A stretch of 36,066 nt of DNA from Candidatus Buchananbacteria bacterium RIFCSPHIGHO2_01_FULL_44_11 (GCA_001817345.1 MHIE01000008.1:1-36066); one strand, 5' to 3'; shown: positions 1 through 9,930, counted from the stretch's first letter. A program made the numbers and translations. The notes: a model not told the origin generated them from the letters alone.

Positions 1-106
1 TATGTTTACCCCGTTATTTTACCATCTTAGGCATTCTGGGGGTGTTACCTATGTATCTCATCATCTGCATACCGTTTTTCATTGTTCAGGACTTGAATTT
101 TTTGTT

Positions 107-213
107 TGTCATTGCGAGCCCCGATTTATCGGGGCGAAGCAATCCCACTGAGAATATACCAAAAAACACTGGATTGCTTCGTCGCTCACTGCCGTTCGTT
201 CCTCGCAATGACA
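107..213. repeat. Imperfect inverted-repeat element with TGTCATTGCGAG...CTCGCAATGACA termini (REP/MITE-like)
   Basis: Terminal inverted repeat tgtcattgcgag (107-118) / ctcgcaatgaca (202-213) with internal gaagcaat...attgcttc pairing; related copy at 2131-2224. Confidence 0.8.
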
Positions 214-360
214 CATTAATAAAGAGTTACCGCTGTTTTTTGCCTTATCGGATTGGCGTTTTCAGAAGGTTGAATTTATTGCTTAATTTTGCTATATTAT
301 AAGCGCCGCTTTTTTAGCTTAATCGCCTTAGAGGCGATTTCTCATTTTTAGCAAAACCCG

Positions 361-2121
361 ATGAAAGATAACACCAGAAAAACTTTTAAGACTTATTGGC
401 AGTATGCCCGGCATTATCGCCTGGCCGGTTTTTTGTTGGTTTTTTTTATTGCCGCCGCGGCCGTCACGGCTGTTGTTATCCCGCTTTTTTTCAAGGATTT
501 TTTTGACGCGTTGGCCAGCGGCCAGCCGGTAGAGGTCGTCAGCCAAAGCTTAATTTCAATTTTAGTCGTGATCGCAATTTTGAATTTGGTTGAGTGGCTT
601 TTTTGGCGAGCCGCGACTTTTTTGGACAGTTACTTTTTGCCCAAAGTGATGGCGGATTTATCCAATCACTGTTTTGCTTATCTCCATCGGCATTCTTTTT
701 CTTACTTTAACAATAATTTTGTCGGTTCTTTGGTCAAGCGCGTCAAGTGGTTTGTCAACGCTTTCAGGATTATCACCGATAAAATCCTCTGGCATCTTTT
801 GCCGTTGACTATCCATATTACCATTATCGATTTTGTTTTGTTTCAAAAAAACGCTTTTTTGGGTTTGGCGGTTTTAATCTGGGTCGTTATCTTTTTAGCC
901 ATTAACTGGGCTTTTACCAAATACAAACTGCGCTACGACATCAAGCGCTCGGAAGCGGAAACCGAAACTACGGCCGTGTTAGCCGATACTATCACCAATC
1001 ACACCAATGTCATGCTTTTTAACGGCTATCGCCGGGAATTAAGCCGGTTTGCCCAGGTGACCGAAGTATTGCGCCGGTTGCAGCGCTTCACCTGGAACTT
1101 AGGCAATATTATTGAAGCGGTTCAGGGATTTTTAATCATTGTTTTGGAAATCGGCGTTTTTTACGGGGCAATCAAACTTTGGCAGCGGGGTATTTTAACG
1201 GTTGGTGATTTTGTTTTAATCCAGACTTACTTGCTCAATATTTTTATGCGGATTTGGGATTTTGGCCGGGTGGTCCGGGAAATTTACGAGCACTTGGCTG
1301 ACGCTGAAGAAATGACCGTGATTTTAAATACCCCCCATGACATTGTTGACGTGGTTGACGCCCAGGAATTAAAAGTTCCGGCCGGCCGGATTGAATTTAA
1401 AAAAGTTACTTTCAATTATCATGCCACCCGGTCGGTGCTTAAAAATTTTAGCTTAGCGGTTAAGCCCAGTGAGCGGTTGGCTTTAATTGGTCCGTCCGGC
1501 GCGGGCAAAACCACGGTAGTCAAATTATTACTCCGGATGCATGACGTCACGGCTGGCCAAATTTTAATTGACGGTCAAGACATTGCCAAGGTGACTCAGG
1601 AAAGTTTGTGGCACAGTGTCAGCTTAGTGCCCCAGGATCCGATTTTATTTCACCAGACTTTGATGGAAAATATCCGTTATGGCCGGCCGGAGGCGACTGA
1701 CGCCGAAGTTTTGGCCGCGGCCCAGGCCGCCCATTGCCATGAATTTATTATTTCTTTGGCTCAGGGCTACGAGACTTACGTCGGTGAGCGGGGGATTAAA
1801 CTCTCCGGCGGCGAACGGCAGCGGGTGGCTATTGCCCGGGCGATTCTGCGCAGTTCGCCGATTTTAATTTTGGATGAGGCCACTTCCAGCTTGGACTCCG
1901 AATCTGAACATTTGATTCAGGACGCTCTAAGCAAGCTGATGGAAAATAAAACCGTGATTGTGGTGGCGCACCGGCTTTCCACAATCAAAAAAATGGATCG
2001 GATTGTGGTCATTGACCAAACCGGCATTGTCGAAGAGGGCAGCCACGAAGTGCTGAGTCAGAAAATTGGCGGCTTATATCAAAAACTCTGGCAACTCCAA
2101 GCCGGCGGGTTTATTAAGTAA
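361..2121 (+). CDS. ABC transporter, fused permease/ATP-binding protein (MdlB/MsbA-like exporter)
   Basis: N-terminal TM helices; Walker A GPSGAGKTT, signature LSGGERQR, Walker B ILILDEATSSLD. Confidence 0.93.
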   Translation: MKDNTRKTFKTYWQYARHYRLAGFLLVFFIAAAAVTAVVIPLFFKDFFDALASGQPVEVVSQSLISILVVIAILNLVEWLFWRAATFLDSYFLPKVMADLSNHCFAYLHRHSFSYFNNNFVGSLVKRVKWFVNAFRIITDKILWHLLPLTIHITIIDFVLFQKNAFLGLAVLIWVVIFLAINWAFTKYKLRYDIKRSEAETETTAVLADTITNHTNVMLFNGYRRELSRFAQVTEVLRRLQRFTWNLGNIIEAVQGFLIIVLEIGVFYGAIKLWQRGILTVGDFVLIQTYLLNIFMRIWDFGRVVREIYEHLADAEEMTVILNTPHDIVDVVDAQELKVPAGRIEFKKVTFNYHATRSVLKNFSLAVKPSERLALIGPSGAGKTTVVKLLLRMHDVTAGQILIDGQDIAKVTQESLWHSVSLVPQDPILFHQTLMENIRYGRPEATDAEVLAAAQAAHCHEFIISLAQGYETYVGERGIKLSGGERQRVAIARAILRSSPILILDEATSSLDSESEHLIQDALSKLMENKTVIVVAHRLSTIKKMDRIVVIDQTGIVEEGSHEVLSQKIGGLYQKLWQLQAGGFIK

Positions 2122-2130
2122 CTAATGAGA

Positions 2131-2224
2131 GTGTCATTGCGAGGACCCCGCTCTGGCGGGGAACGAATCAATCTCATGTTATGTACTGAAGGGATCGCCA
2201 CGGGCTTCGCCCTCGCGATGACAC
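2131..2224. repeat. Second copy of the TGTCATTGCGAG inverted-repeat element
   Basis: gtgtcattgcgagg (2131-) / cctcgcgatgacac (-2224). Confidence 0.8.
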
Positions 2225-2229
2225 TTGAT

Positions 2230-2252
2230 GGGCTTAATGGAGAGCCCTTTTT
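2230..2252 (+). terminator. Rho-independent terminator-like hairpin
   Basis: GGGCT...AGCCC followed by a T-run. Confidence 0.55.
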
Positions 2253-2255
2253 GGT

Positions 2256-2285
2256 TTGACAATCAATTCAATTTGTAGTACAAAT
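2256..2285 (+). promoter_or_regulatory. Sigma70-like promoter overlapping a 15-bp palindrome
   Basis: TTGACA (2256-2261), 17 nt, TACAAA (2279-2284); palindrome ATTTGTA-G-TACAAAT (2271-2285) overlaps the -10. Confidence 0.6.
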
Positions 2286-2350
2286 AAATGATTAGCACTA
2301 AAGCCTGGTGCTGAAACCCAACTCTATAATGGCAAGGAGGCTTGCTGACG

Positions 2351-2680
2351 ATGTCAATGTTTTTGATCCTTAAACCCGGGGAGGTATTCTCAATTCCTTC
2401 CGGTCCAGTGCGCATCGAGCGCTCAACCAAGGTTGGAGAAAGTGGCGAACACGCCAAAACTCCCAATCTTCTCCGTTTGCTGCCGGATCTCGAGGGCAAT
2501 GAGCCGAACCAATTTCGTCTGGCCTTTCAAGGCGACGAGGGTTTGAATGGCGGTAAGGGCAAAGCCCTTTTCGTACCCGAAAATCTCAAGCCGGGTGACC
2601 GGCTCCAGATCGCTTGGGTCGATACCCGCAGCGCCTGCGCTCTTCCGGTCGGCTCGATTCCGCCGCCAATGCTACCATAA
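2351..2680 (+). CDS. Hypothetical protein, 109 aa
   Basis: ORF with aaggagg SD upstream of ATG at 2351, own promoter and downstream terminator; no family recognised. Confidence 0.65.
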   Translation: MSMFLILKPGEVFSIPSGPVRIERSTKVGESGEHAKTPNLLRLLPDLEGNEPNQFRLAFQGDEGLNGGKGKALFVPENLKPGDRLQIAWVDTRSACALPVGSIPPPMLP

Positions 2681-2723
2681 GCGTATCGCCGCTCTATTTT
2701 TTCTGACTCAATTGTCGGTCAAT

Positions 2724-2759
2724 GCCGAGATTCCACCTGGGATCTCGGCGTATTTTTTT
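2724..2759 (+). terminator. Rho-independent terminator
   Basis: GCCGAGAT ... ATCTCGGC then gtattttttt. Confidence 0.8.
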
Positions 2760-2781
2760 AAATTGTGTCATCTTTATTATT

Positions 2782-2909
2782 ATCTCCCCCTTAATATAAG
2801 GGGGAGATAGAGGGGGTTATCCCAGCTCCTCTTGCAGTTTTTCTCAAAGTCCTTTGATAGAAAATGCCATGATAACTCCCCTGAACCCCTCTTAAATTAA
2901 GAGGGAGAT
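2782..2909. repeat. MITE-like inverted-repeat element
   Basis: Left arm atctcccccttaatataagggggagatagagggggttat; right arm is its imperfect reverse complement (ataactcccctgaacccctcttaaattaagagggagat). Confidence 0.65.
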
Positions 2910-3007
2910 TCTTTAATTAACTTTTCGCCATATTTCTTTTTTAGGGAAGAATCCTTGATATTTTGCTGATTTTTTGTTAAAATGCCAGAGTAATTAAAAA
3001 GACTACA

Positions 3008-3691
3008 ATGCTAAAGATCGGTCATCGCGGCGCGGCTGGGCTGGCGCCGGAAAACACCTTATTGTCTTTACAAAAAGCTATTGACCTAGGCGTAGACATG
3101 GTTGAGTTTGACGTCCATCTTTGTCAAAGCGGGGAAGTTGTGATTATTCATGATCAAGAAGTTGACCGGACAACCAATGGCACCGGCCAAGTTACCCAAA
3201 TGACTTTAAGCCAGCTTCAGGCTTTAGACGCCGGCCAGGGTCAAGCAATTCCTACCTTAGCCGAGGCCCTGGATTTAATCAACCGCCGAGTCGGCGTCAT
3301 GCTTGAGCTGAAGGGAGAAAGCACGGCTAAGCCGGTCTATAAAATTCTCCAAAGTTATATTAATCAGAAAAAATATTTTTACGAGGATTTTATCATTGTT
3401 TCTTTTGACCATCATCAGCTGACGGAATTTAGCAGATTGAGCCAGAAATTCAGATTAGGGCCAAGTCTGGAGACAAAGCCCATTGGCTATGCTGAATTTG
3501 CCGCTAAACTGCCGGCGCAATATATCAATTTAGCCTGGCAGTACGCTGATAAGAATTTTGTTATTGACGCCCATCGCCGTCAGCTTAAAGTGATTGTCTG
3601 GACCGTCAATAACCTTGAAGATATCAATCACCTTACCAGTTTAGGTATTGACGGTATCTGTTCGGATTATCCTAATCTTTTCTCGAATTAA
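3008..3691 (+). CDS. Glycerophosphodiester phosphodiesterase family protein
   Basis: IGHRGAAGLAPENTLLS, DMVEFDVHLCQSGEVVIIHDQEVDRTTNGTG motifs. Confidence 0.92.
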   Translation: MLKIGHRGAAGLAPENTLLSLQKAIDLGVDMVEFDVHLCQSGEVVIIHDQEVDRTTNGTGQVTQMTLSQLQALDAGQGQAIPTLAEALDLINRRVGVMLELKGESTAKPVYKILQSYINQKKYFYEDFIIVSFDHHQLTEFSRLSQKFRLGPSLETKPIGYAEFAAKLPAQYINLAWQYADKNFVIDAHRRQLKVIVWTVNNLEDINHLTSLGIDGICSDYPNLFSN

Positions 3692-3706
3692 AATTTTTAA
3701 AAAGAT

Positions 3707-5389
3707 ATGAAGAAATTAATCAAATCAAAAATTTTTTGGGTGGTTTTAGGCGTTGTGATTGTCGGCGGTTTGGTGGCGGCCAGTTTAAACAAGAGCGGCC
3801 AAGTGGAGTACACGACCGAGCCGGCTAAAATTGCCAGTATTGTTCAGACGGTGGCGGCCACCGGACAGGTAAAATCCGCTTCCGAAATTGAACTGAATTT
3901 TAAAAACGCCGGCAAACTCCAAACCGTCAACGTTAAAAAAGGCGATGCGGTGAAGACCAATCAAATTTTGGCTCAACTCAAGGCCACTGACTTACAAATA
4001 TCGGTTGGTCGGGCCCAGGCAGATCTATTGGAAGCCAGAGCTTCTTTGGCTAAAGTCGTGGCCGGGGCCACGCCTCAAGAAATCGCCGTGGCTCAGGCGT
4101 CCCGAGACCAAGCCCAAATTAATTTAATCAGTGTGAAATCGGATTTAACCGCCACAGAAAAAACCTATTTGCAGGTGGTGATTAACAAACAGGAAACCGC
4201 TTTAAGCGAGATTGAAGCCGCGCTAACCCAGGCTAAAATTTCTTTGCAGGTGGTTGACGACGCTTTTAATTTTGAGGGCGACGCCGATAATTTTGCCACT
4301 TACAACAACGCTTTAGAAGTGAAAACTCAAGACAGCTATAATTTGGCTTTGAAGCAGGTTAATGAAGCCGAGACAGACAGTAATCGAGCCCAGCTTGAGA
4401 AAAATGAAATCAACGTCGATCTAGCCATGAATGTCACTTTAAGCGCTTTATCAAGCGTTCGCACGATGGTAGAAAATCTCGGCTCTCTTTTAAGCTACGT
4501 TACCGTTACTTCCGTTTTAACCCAGACCAAGCTGGATACTTTAAAAGCTGATGTCAATAGCGAAAGGAATACCACCAACAGTAGCATTGATTCTCTTCAG
4601 ACGGCGAAGCAGGTTCTAGTTAACGCTCGCCTCGATTATCAGACTAAGGTTGAAGAGGCCCAAAACGCCATCAGCGCGGCGGAAAAAAGTTTAGCCAAAG
4701 CCCAGGCGGATTTGGATCTGAAACAGGCCGCCACCCGATCCGAAGACATTGCTTTGTATCAAGCCCGGGTCCAAAAGGCTTTGGCCGATTTGGCTTTGGC
4801 TCAAGATCGCTACGAAGAAACAATCATCCGGGCGCCAATTGACGGGGTAATCACCGAAATTAATTTTGAAGTCGGAGAACAAACCACGCTTAGCCAACCG
4901 ACCATTGAAATGCTGGCGATCGGTGACAAAGAAATTGAAGTGGACATTCCGGAGTCTGACATCAGTAAAATGTCGGTCGGCAACGAGGTCACTATCACTT
5001 TAGACGCTTTTTCCGACGAGGAAATCTTTGCCGGCAGCGTCACTCACATTAATCCGGCTCAAACCGAAATTCAGGACGTGATTTATTATAAAGTGACGGT
5101 TGGCTTATCGGTTGAACAGCCTCAAAACGTTTCAGTTTTAATTGACAGAATTAAACCCGGTATGACCGCTAACGTTGAAGCGATGACCGCCAAAAAAGAC
5201 AACGTTTTAGTCATTCCCAGCCGGGCGGTGCGAGAAATTGACGGCACCAGACTAGTCCGGGTTTTGGAAAATGGCCAGATTAAAGAAGTCTCGGTGGTTT
5301 TAGGCTTACGCGGTGATGAAGGCTTAGTGGAAGTGGTGTCTGGATTGCAAACCGGTCAGTTGGTGGTTACGGCGACCAAACAAAATTAA
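3707..5389 (+). CDS. Efflux transporter periplasmic adaptor (HlyD/MacA-like)
   Basis: N-terminal TM, lipoyl/barrel-sandwich and coiled-coil layout, IIRAPIDGVITEINFEVGEQ; followed by MacB-like genes. Confidence 0.88.
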   Translation: MKKLIKSKIFWVVLGVVIVGGLVAASLNKSGQVEYTTEPAKIASIVQTVAATGQVKSASEIELNFKNAGKLQTVNVKKGDAVKTNQILAQLKATDLQISVGRAQADLLEARASLAKVVAGATPQEIAVAQASRDQAQINLISVKSDLTATEKTYLQVVINKQETALSEIEAALTQAKISLQVVDDAFNFEGDADNFATYNNALEVKTQDSYNLALKQVNEAETDSNRAQLEKNEINVDLAMNVTLSALSSVRTMVENLGSLLSYVTVTSVLTQTKLDTLKADVNSERNTTNSSIDSLQTAKQVLVNARLDYQTKVEEAQNAISAAEKSLAKAQADLDLKQAATRSEDIALYQARVQKALADLALAQDRYEETIIRAPIDGVITEINFEVGEQTTLSQPTIEMLAIGDKEIEVDIPESDISKMSVGNEVTITLDAFSDEEIFAGSVTHINPAQTEIQDVIYYKVTVGLSVEQPQNVSVLIDRIKPGMTANVEAMTAKKDNVLVIPSRAVREIDGTRLVRVLENGQIKEVSVVLGLRGDEGLVEVVSGLQTGQLVVTATKQN

Positions 5390-5422
5390 TAATACTTAGC
5401 CGTTAGGTTTTTCTCAAGCATT

Positions 5423-6151
5423 ATGCCGGAAGAGATATTAATTAAAATTGAGGACTTAAAGAAAGATTACGTCACCGATGAAGTGGTCACCCAAGTTTTG
5501 AAGGGTGTGGATTTTGAGATTAAACAAGGTGAATTTGTGGCGATTATGGGTCCTTCCGGCTCAGGTAAATCTACCTTAATGCATATCCTGGGATTTTTGG
5601 ACCGGGCCACCGGTGGCCGCTACATCTTTAAGGGTCAGGATGTAACCAGTTTTGACGATAACCAATTGGCCGACCTCAGAAACAAAGAAATTGGTTTTGT
5701 TTTTCAGTCATATAATCTTTTGCCCAAAACCACGGTTTTCGATAACGTCAAACTGCCTTTAACTTACACCCGACAAAGTACCAAAGAACGAGATGACCGG
5801 GCAACTCAAGCCATTACCGCCGTTGGTTTATCGCATCGGATTAAATATCATTCCAACCAGCTTTCCGGCGGCGAGCAGCAGCGGGTGGCGATTGCCCGGG
5901 CTTTAGTCAACAATCCGGCGATTATTTTTGCCGATGAACCGACCGGCAACCTTGATTCCAAGTCCGGCCAGCAAATCATGGAAATTATCCAAGACCTCAA
6001 CGACCAAGGCAAGACGATTATTTTAGTGACGCATGAAAGTGACACGGCCGAACACGCCAAAAGAGTTTTAAAAATTAAAGACGGCATTATTGTCGCCGAT
6101 ATCCAAGTCTTAAAACAGCGGCTGGCTAAGGAAGGGGAGTTAAGAAAATGA
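5423..6151 (+). CDS. ABC transporter ATP-binding protein (MacB/LolD-like)
   Basis: [43 protein letters not shown]. Confidence 0.94.
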   Translation: MPEEILIKIEDLKKDYVTDEVVTQVLKGVDFEIKQGEFVAIMGPSGSGKSTLMHILGFLDRATGGRYIFKGQDVTSFDDNQLADLRNKEIGFVFQSYNLLPKTTVFDNVKLPLTYTRQSTKERDDRATQAITAVGLSHRIKYHSNQLSGGEQQRVAIARALVNNPAIIFADEPTGNLDSKSGQQIMEIIQDLNDQGKTIILVTHESDTAEHAKRVLKIKDGIIVADIQVLKQRLAKEGELRK

Positions 6152-7395
6152 TTCCGATTTTTTGGGAAAGCTTAAAGAATACGGTTAAAAATCTCCGGGC
6201 GCACAAATTGCGTTCGTTTTTGACTGTCTTGGGTTTAATTATCGGCATTTCCGCGGTGGTCGTAATTTTAGCCGTCGGCGCCGGGGCCCAAAGCTTAATC
6301 ACCAATCAAATTACCAGCACTGGCTCAAATTTAATCGGCATCTTACCCGGCGCCGCTGACGAAAACGGCCCGCCCGCTTCAGCCTTAGGCATTATGGTGA
6401 CTACTTTGAAATATGAAGATGCTGTGGCCCTCAACGACAAAAAGAACGCTCCTCATATTGTTGAGGTCGCCGCTTACGTCCGGGGTTCGGCCACGGTCAA
6501 GTGGCAAAACCGCGACCTGATTACTAATTTTACCGGTACGACCGCCAGTTACATTAATGTTGAAGAGACTGAAGTTTTAGTCGGCCGATTTTTTGACCAA
6601 GCTGAAGAAAAAGGCATCAGCCGGGTGGCGGTTTTGGGCAGTTCGGTGGCTGAAGATTTGTTTGACGGTCAGGATCCGGTCGGTCAAGAAGTCAAAATCC
6701 GGAAAGAAACTTTTAAAGTGATTGGCGTGATGAAAGAGCGGGGGAGCAGTTTTTTTGTCAATCAGGACGACCAAGTATTTTTACCGTTTAAAACTGCCCA
6801 AAAGATTCTTTTAGGCATTGATCATGTAAGCTTCATCCGGGCGAAAGTTGACGATCCGGAAAATATGTCGAGCAGCGTTGAAGACGTCAAAATAACTTTG
6901 CGCGAGCGCCATGAGATTGACCAGGTTGAGGATGACGATTTTTCCGTCCGCAATACCCAGCAGGCCATGGAAGTTTTGCTCCAAGTGACCAACGCCTTGA
7001 AGTTCTTTCTGGTTGCCATCGCTGCCATCGCTTTATTGGTCGGCGGTATCGGCATTATGAATATCATGCTTGTCGCCGTTAACGAAAGAATCAGGGAAGT
7101 GGGGTTGCGCAAGGCGGTCGGCGCCAAAAACTTTAATATTTTATCCCAGTTTTTGTTGGAGACTATGGTTGTGTCTTTAGCTGGCGGCATTCTCGGTGTT
7201 TTGATCGGTTCGTCAATCGCGGTCATTATCGCTTTAGGTGCCAGACTTTTAGGTTACAACTGGGCTTTGGTTATCTCGCCTGGTTCCTTGTTTTTATCCA
7301 CCGGCTTTTCTATTGCCATTGGCCTGATTTTTGGCCTTTATCCGGCGTTTAAAGCGGCGAAATTAAATCCAATCAGCGCTTTGCGCTACGAATAA
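6148..7395 (+). CDS. ABC transporter permease (MacB-type, FtsX domain)
   Basis: N-terminal [50 protein letters not shown]; 4-nt overlap with the ATPase gene. Confidence 0.93.
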   Translation: MIPIFWESLKNTVKNLRAHKLRSFLTVLGLIIGISAVVVILAVGAGAQSLITNQITSTGSNLIGILPGAADENGPPASALGIMVTTLKYEDAVALNDKKNAPHIVEVAAYVRGSATVKWQNRDLITNFTGTTASYINVEETEVLVGRFFDQAEEKGISRVAVLGSSVAEDLFDGQDPVGQEVKIRKETFKVIGVMKERGSSFFVNQDDQVFLPFKTAQKILLGIDHVSFIRAKVDDPENMSSSVEDVKITLRERHEIDQVEDDDFSVRNTQQAMEVLLQVTNALKFFLVAIAAIALLVGGIGIMNIMLVAVNERIREVGLRKAVGAKNFNILSQFLLETMVVSLAGGILGVLIGSSIAVIIALGARLLGYNWALVISPGSLFLSTGFSIAIGLIFGLYPAFKAAKLNPISALRYE

Positions 7396-7397
7396 TT

Positions 7398-8645
7398 ATG
7401 ATTGCTAATTCCCTCAAAATTGCCCTAATGGCTTTAAAAAGAAACCGGGTTAGAACCAGCCTGACTGTTTTAGGCGTGGTCATCGGTATTGCGGCGGTGA
7501 TTACCGTGATGTCGGCCGGTGAAGGCGTCCAGGGCTTTGTGCTAAACCAGGTGGAAACCTTTGGTACCGATTTGATCCAGGTAGAAATTAAAGTGCCTTC
7601 GGCCGGTAAAACCTCAACGGACAACGCCATGGGTTTAGCCAGTGGCATTGAAATTACCACCTTAAAACTTTCTGACCAGGCAGAATTAAATAATTTACCA
7701 AACATTAAAAATTCTTATGCCGCCATTATGGGCCAGCAGCTGGTTTCTTTCGGCGGCCAGAATAAACAAATTTATCTCATGGGCGTTTCGGCCCCATTCA
7801 TTGATATTGATAAAACTAAATTGGCCACTGGCCGGTTTTTTAGCGACGAAGAAGACCGCGGTTTAGCCAATGTCGCAGTTTTAGGGCCCAAAGTCAAAGA
7901 AAAAATTTTTGGCGAGAGTGACTACTTGGATAAATGGATTAAAATTGGCCACCAAAAATTTTTGGTCGTCGGCCTGATGGAAAGTCGCGGTGCGTCATTT
8001 GGTTTTGACATGGATGACATGATTTTTGTGCCGGTCAGGACTTTGCAGAAAAAGATTTTAGGTATTGATCACGTCCAATGGATCAGTTTTCAAGTTTACG
8101 ACAACAGTATTGCTAAACAAACCGCCGAAGAAATGAGCCAAGTTTTACGCGAGCTTCACGATATTGACAATCCAGACCGAGATGACTTTCACGCCACTTC
8201 CATGACCGAAGCTTTGGAAATTTTGGGCTCGGTCTTTTGGGCGATCTCGCTGCTTTTAATCGCCATTGCCAGCATTTCTTTGATTGTTGGCGGGGTGGGC
8301 ATTATGAATATTATGTACGTGTCGGTGATGGAGCGGACTTATGAAATTGGTTTGCGTAAAGCGGTCGGGGCTAACAGTAAAAACATTTTGGCCCAGTTTC
8401 TTTGGGAAGCGATCATTATTACCTTGCTAGGCGCTCTGTTCGGCATCGTGGTGGGCATTTTAATGTCGGCCTTGGTGGCGATCGTCGCTAACAGTCAGGG
8501 CTTTCCCTGGCGATTTGTGGTCACGCCATTCTCTTTGTTTTTATCCTGCGGCGTGGCTATTGTTATCGGCATTGCTTTTGGCGTTTTTCCGGCTAAAACC
8601 GCGGCCAGCCTGGATCCGGTTGAAGCCTTGCGCTATAATCGCTAG
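7398..8645 (+). CDS. ABC transporter permease (MacB-type, FtsX domain), tandem paralogue
   Basis: Same architecture as the upstream permease: [29 protein letters not shown]-term DPVEALRYN. Confidence 0.93.
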   Translation: MIANSLKIALMALKRNRVRTSLTVLGVVIGIAAVITVMSAGEGVQGFVLNQVETFGTDLIQVEIKVPSAGKTSTDNAMGLASGIEITTLKLSDQAELNNLPNIKNSYAAIMGQQLVSFGGQNKQIYLMGVSAPFIDIDKTKLATGRFFSDEEDRGLANVAVLGPKVKEKIFGESDYLDKWIKIGHQKFLVVGLMESRGASFGFDMDDMIFVPVRTLQKKILGIDHVQWISFQVYDNSIAKQTAEEMSQVLRELHDIDNPDRDDFHATSMTEALEILGSVFWAISLLLIAIASISLIVGGVGIMNIMYVSVMERTYEIGLRKAVGANSKNILAQFLWEAIIITLLGALFGIVVGILMSALVAIVANSQGFPWRFVVTPFSLFLSCGVAIVIGIAFGVFPAKTAASLDPVEALRYNR

Positions 8646-8789
8646 TGAGGGATAAATGAACACTGGTGTTCATTTGAACCGAGCGACGCGATTTTATGGG
8701 GCAGTCTTGTAGTGAGCTCGCCGAAGGCGAATTAGACTAGGGCTAAAATCCATACAATCGCTAGTAAGTTATATTTGTTACTATATTTT

Positions 8790-8950
8790 GGGGATCGTCC
8801 AAGCCGGCAGGACGCCACGCTCTGAACGTGGAAATTGAGGTTCTCCGACACTAAATTTGCTATGAGAGCATGCGCCAAAGGCTAGCCAGAGGTCGGCAGG
8901 CGCATCAGCCCCTGGCTGAGATTCGCCTCTGGCGGAGAATCTTCGTCCCC
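8790..8950. ncRNA. Candidate multi-hairpin structured RNA
   Basis: Closing GGGGA/TCCCC with internal stems CGTCC/GGACG, CCACG/CGTGG, ATGCGCC/GGCGCAT, CAGCC/GGCTG, TTCGCC/GGCGGA. Strand not established. Confidence 0.35.
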
Positions 8951-9005
8951 GAGTAAGACCCACGTGAGCGAGTCAAACGAGGAGAAGCGAAAAAAAATTT
9001 AAAGT

Positions 9006-9527
9006 ATGAAGATTTATTTTGCCACTCACGCCACTTCAACGGATAATGAAAATGGTTTAGCGTCCGGTTGGTCTGATCCAAAACTTTCAGCTTTAGGTCA
9101 AAAGCAAGCGAAGGCTTTGGCTAGCTATTTTGAAAATATACCGCTTGACCTGATTTGCGTCTCTGACTTAAAGCGTGCTCAACAAACAGTCCGACTGGCG
9201 TTTGGTGCTAAGTTTCCAGTCTTATTTGATTCTCGGCTGCGGGAAATTAATTATGGCGACTATACCGGCCGGCCGGCGGCTGAAGTTGATTCTCTCAGAT
9301 TAGAGATGATTGATAAACCTTTTCCCGGTGGGGAAAGTTATCAGCAAGCCATGACCCGGCTCCATCAGTTTTATCGTGAGCTAAAAGAAGCCCATTCAGA
9401 GAAAACCGTATTAATTATTGGTCACCGGGCAACCCAATATGGCCTGGATACTCTGGTGCTGGGCAAAGATTTAGTCCAAGTGATCCGGCCCTTGGTTTGG
9501 CAGCCCTATTGGGAATATGATTTTTAG
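9006..9527 (+). CDS. Histidine phosphatase family protein
   Basis: Phosphoglycerate-mutase-like: FATHATSTDNE (R of RHG replaced by T), SDLKRAQQT, IIGHRATQ. Confidence 0.8.
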   Translation: MKIYFATHATSTDNENGLASGWSDPKLSALGQKQAKALASYFENIPLDLICVSDLKRAQQTVRLAFGAKFPVLFDSRLREINYGDYTGRPAAEVDSLRLEMIDKPFPGGESYQQAMTRLHQFYRELKEAHSEKTVLIIGHRATQYGLDTLVLGKDLVQVIRPLVWQPYWEYDF

Positions 9528-9571
9528 CTTTTGGCAATTTGAAGACCGGTTGACAACCTTGTTAATAAAGA

Positions 9572-9600
9572 TTGGCAAAAGATTTAAGTTTTGCTATAAT
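9572..9600 (+). promoter_or_regulatory. Sigma70-like promoter for the HU gene
   Basis: TTGGCA (9572-9577), 17 nt, TATAAT (9595-9600). Confidence 0.7.
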
Positions 9601-9648
9601 AACGGTGGGTAAAACTAACTTTTAAAAATTAATACTTAAAGAGAAATT

Positions 9649-9930
9649 ATGGCTAAAATGACCAAATCTCAGCTTATGCAGGCCTTGGCCGACAAGACCC
9701 AGATGAGCAAAAAGGATGTCATCAACCTGCTGGAGCAGCTAACAACGCTGGCTTACAGCGAAGTTAAAAAGAGTGGTGAGTTCGTTGTGCCTGGCATCGG
9801 CAAGCTTGTCAAAGTCAATCGCAAAGCCAGAATGGGTCGGAATCCGGCCACTGGTGCATCAATCCAGATTCCCGCCAAGACTGTGGTTAAGTTCCGCGTC
9901 GCCAAAGCGGCTAAAGAAGCGGTACTGTAA
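9649..9930 (+). CDS. HU family DNA-binding protein
   Basis: MTKSQLMQALADKTQMSKKDV...GKLVKVNRKARMGRNPATGASIQIPAKTVVKFRVAKAAKEAV. Confidence 0.96.
   Translation: MAKMTKSQLMQALADKTQMSKKDVINLLEQLTTLAYSEVKKSGEFVVPGIGKLVKVNRKARMGRNPATGASIQIPAKTVVKFRVAKAAKEAVL

Noticed and set aside
42-302. 86-aa ORF at the window start
   Set aside because: Runs through the TGTCATTGCGAG inverted-repeat element; composition is that of translated repeat DNA.
6822-7226. Antisense ORFs inside FtsX permeases, the S-layer gene and others
   Set aside because: Shadow ORFs opposite strongly supported coding genes; no start signals.
8790-8950. tmRNA, RNase P RNA or SRP RNA
   Set aside because: No proteolysis-tag reading frame, no GAGGAAAGTCC/ACAGAAA-type RNase P cores, and no SRP GGAAGCAGCC-type loop seen.
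8781-8963. 60-aa minus-strand ORF
   Set aside because: Coincides with the multi-hairpin region; no SD and low-complexity GC-driven translation.
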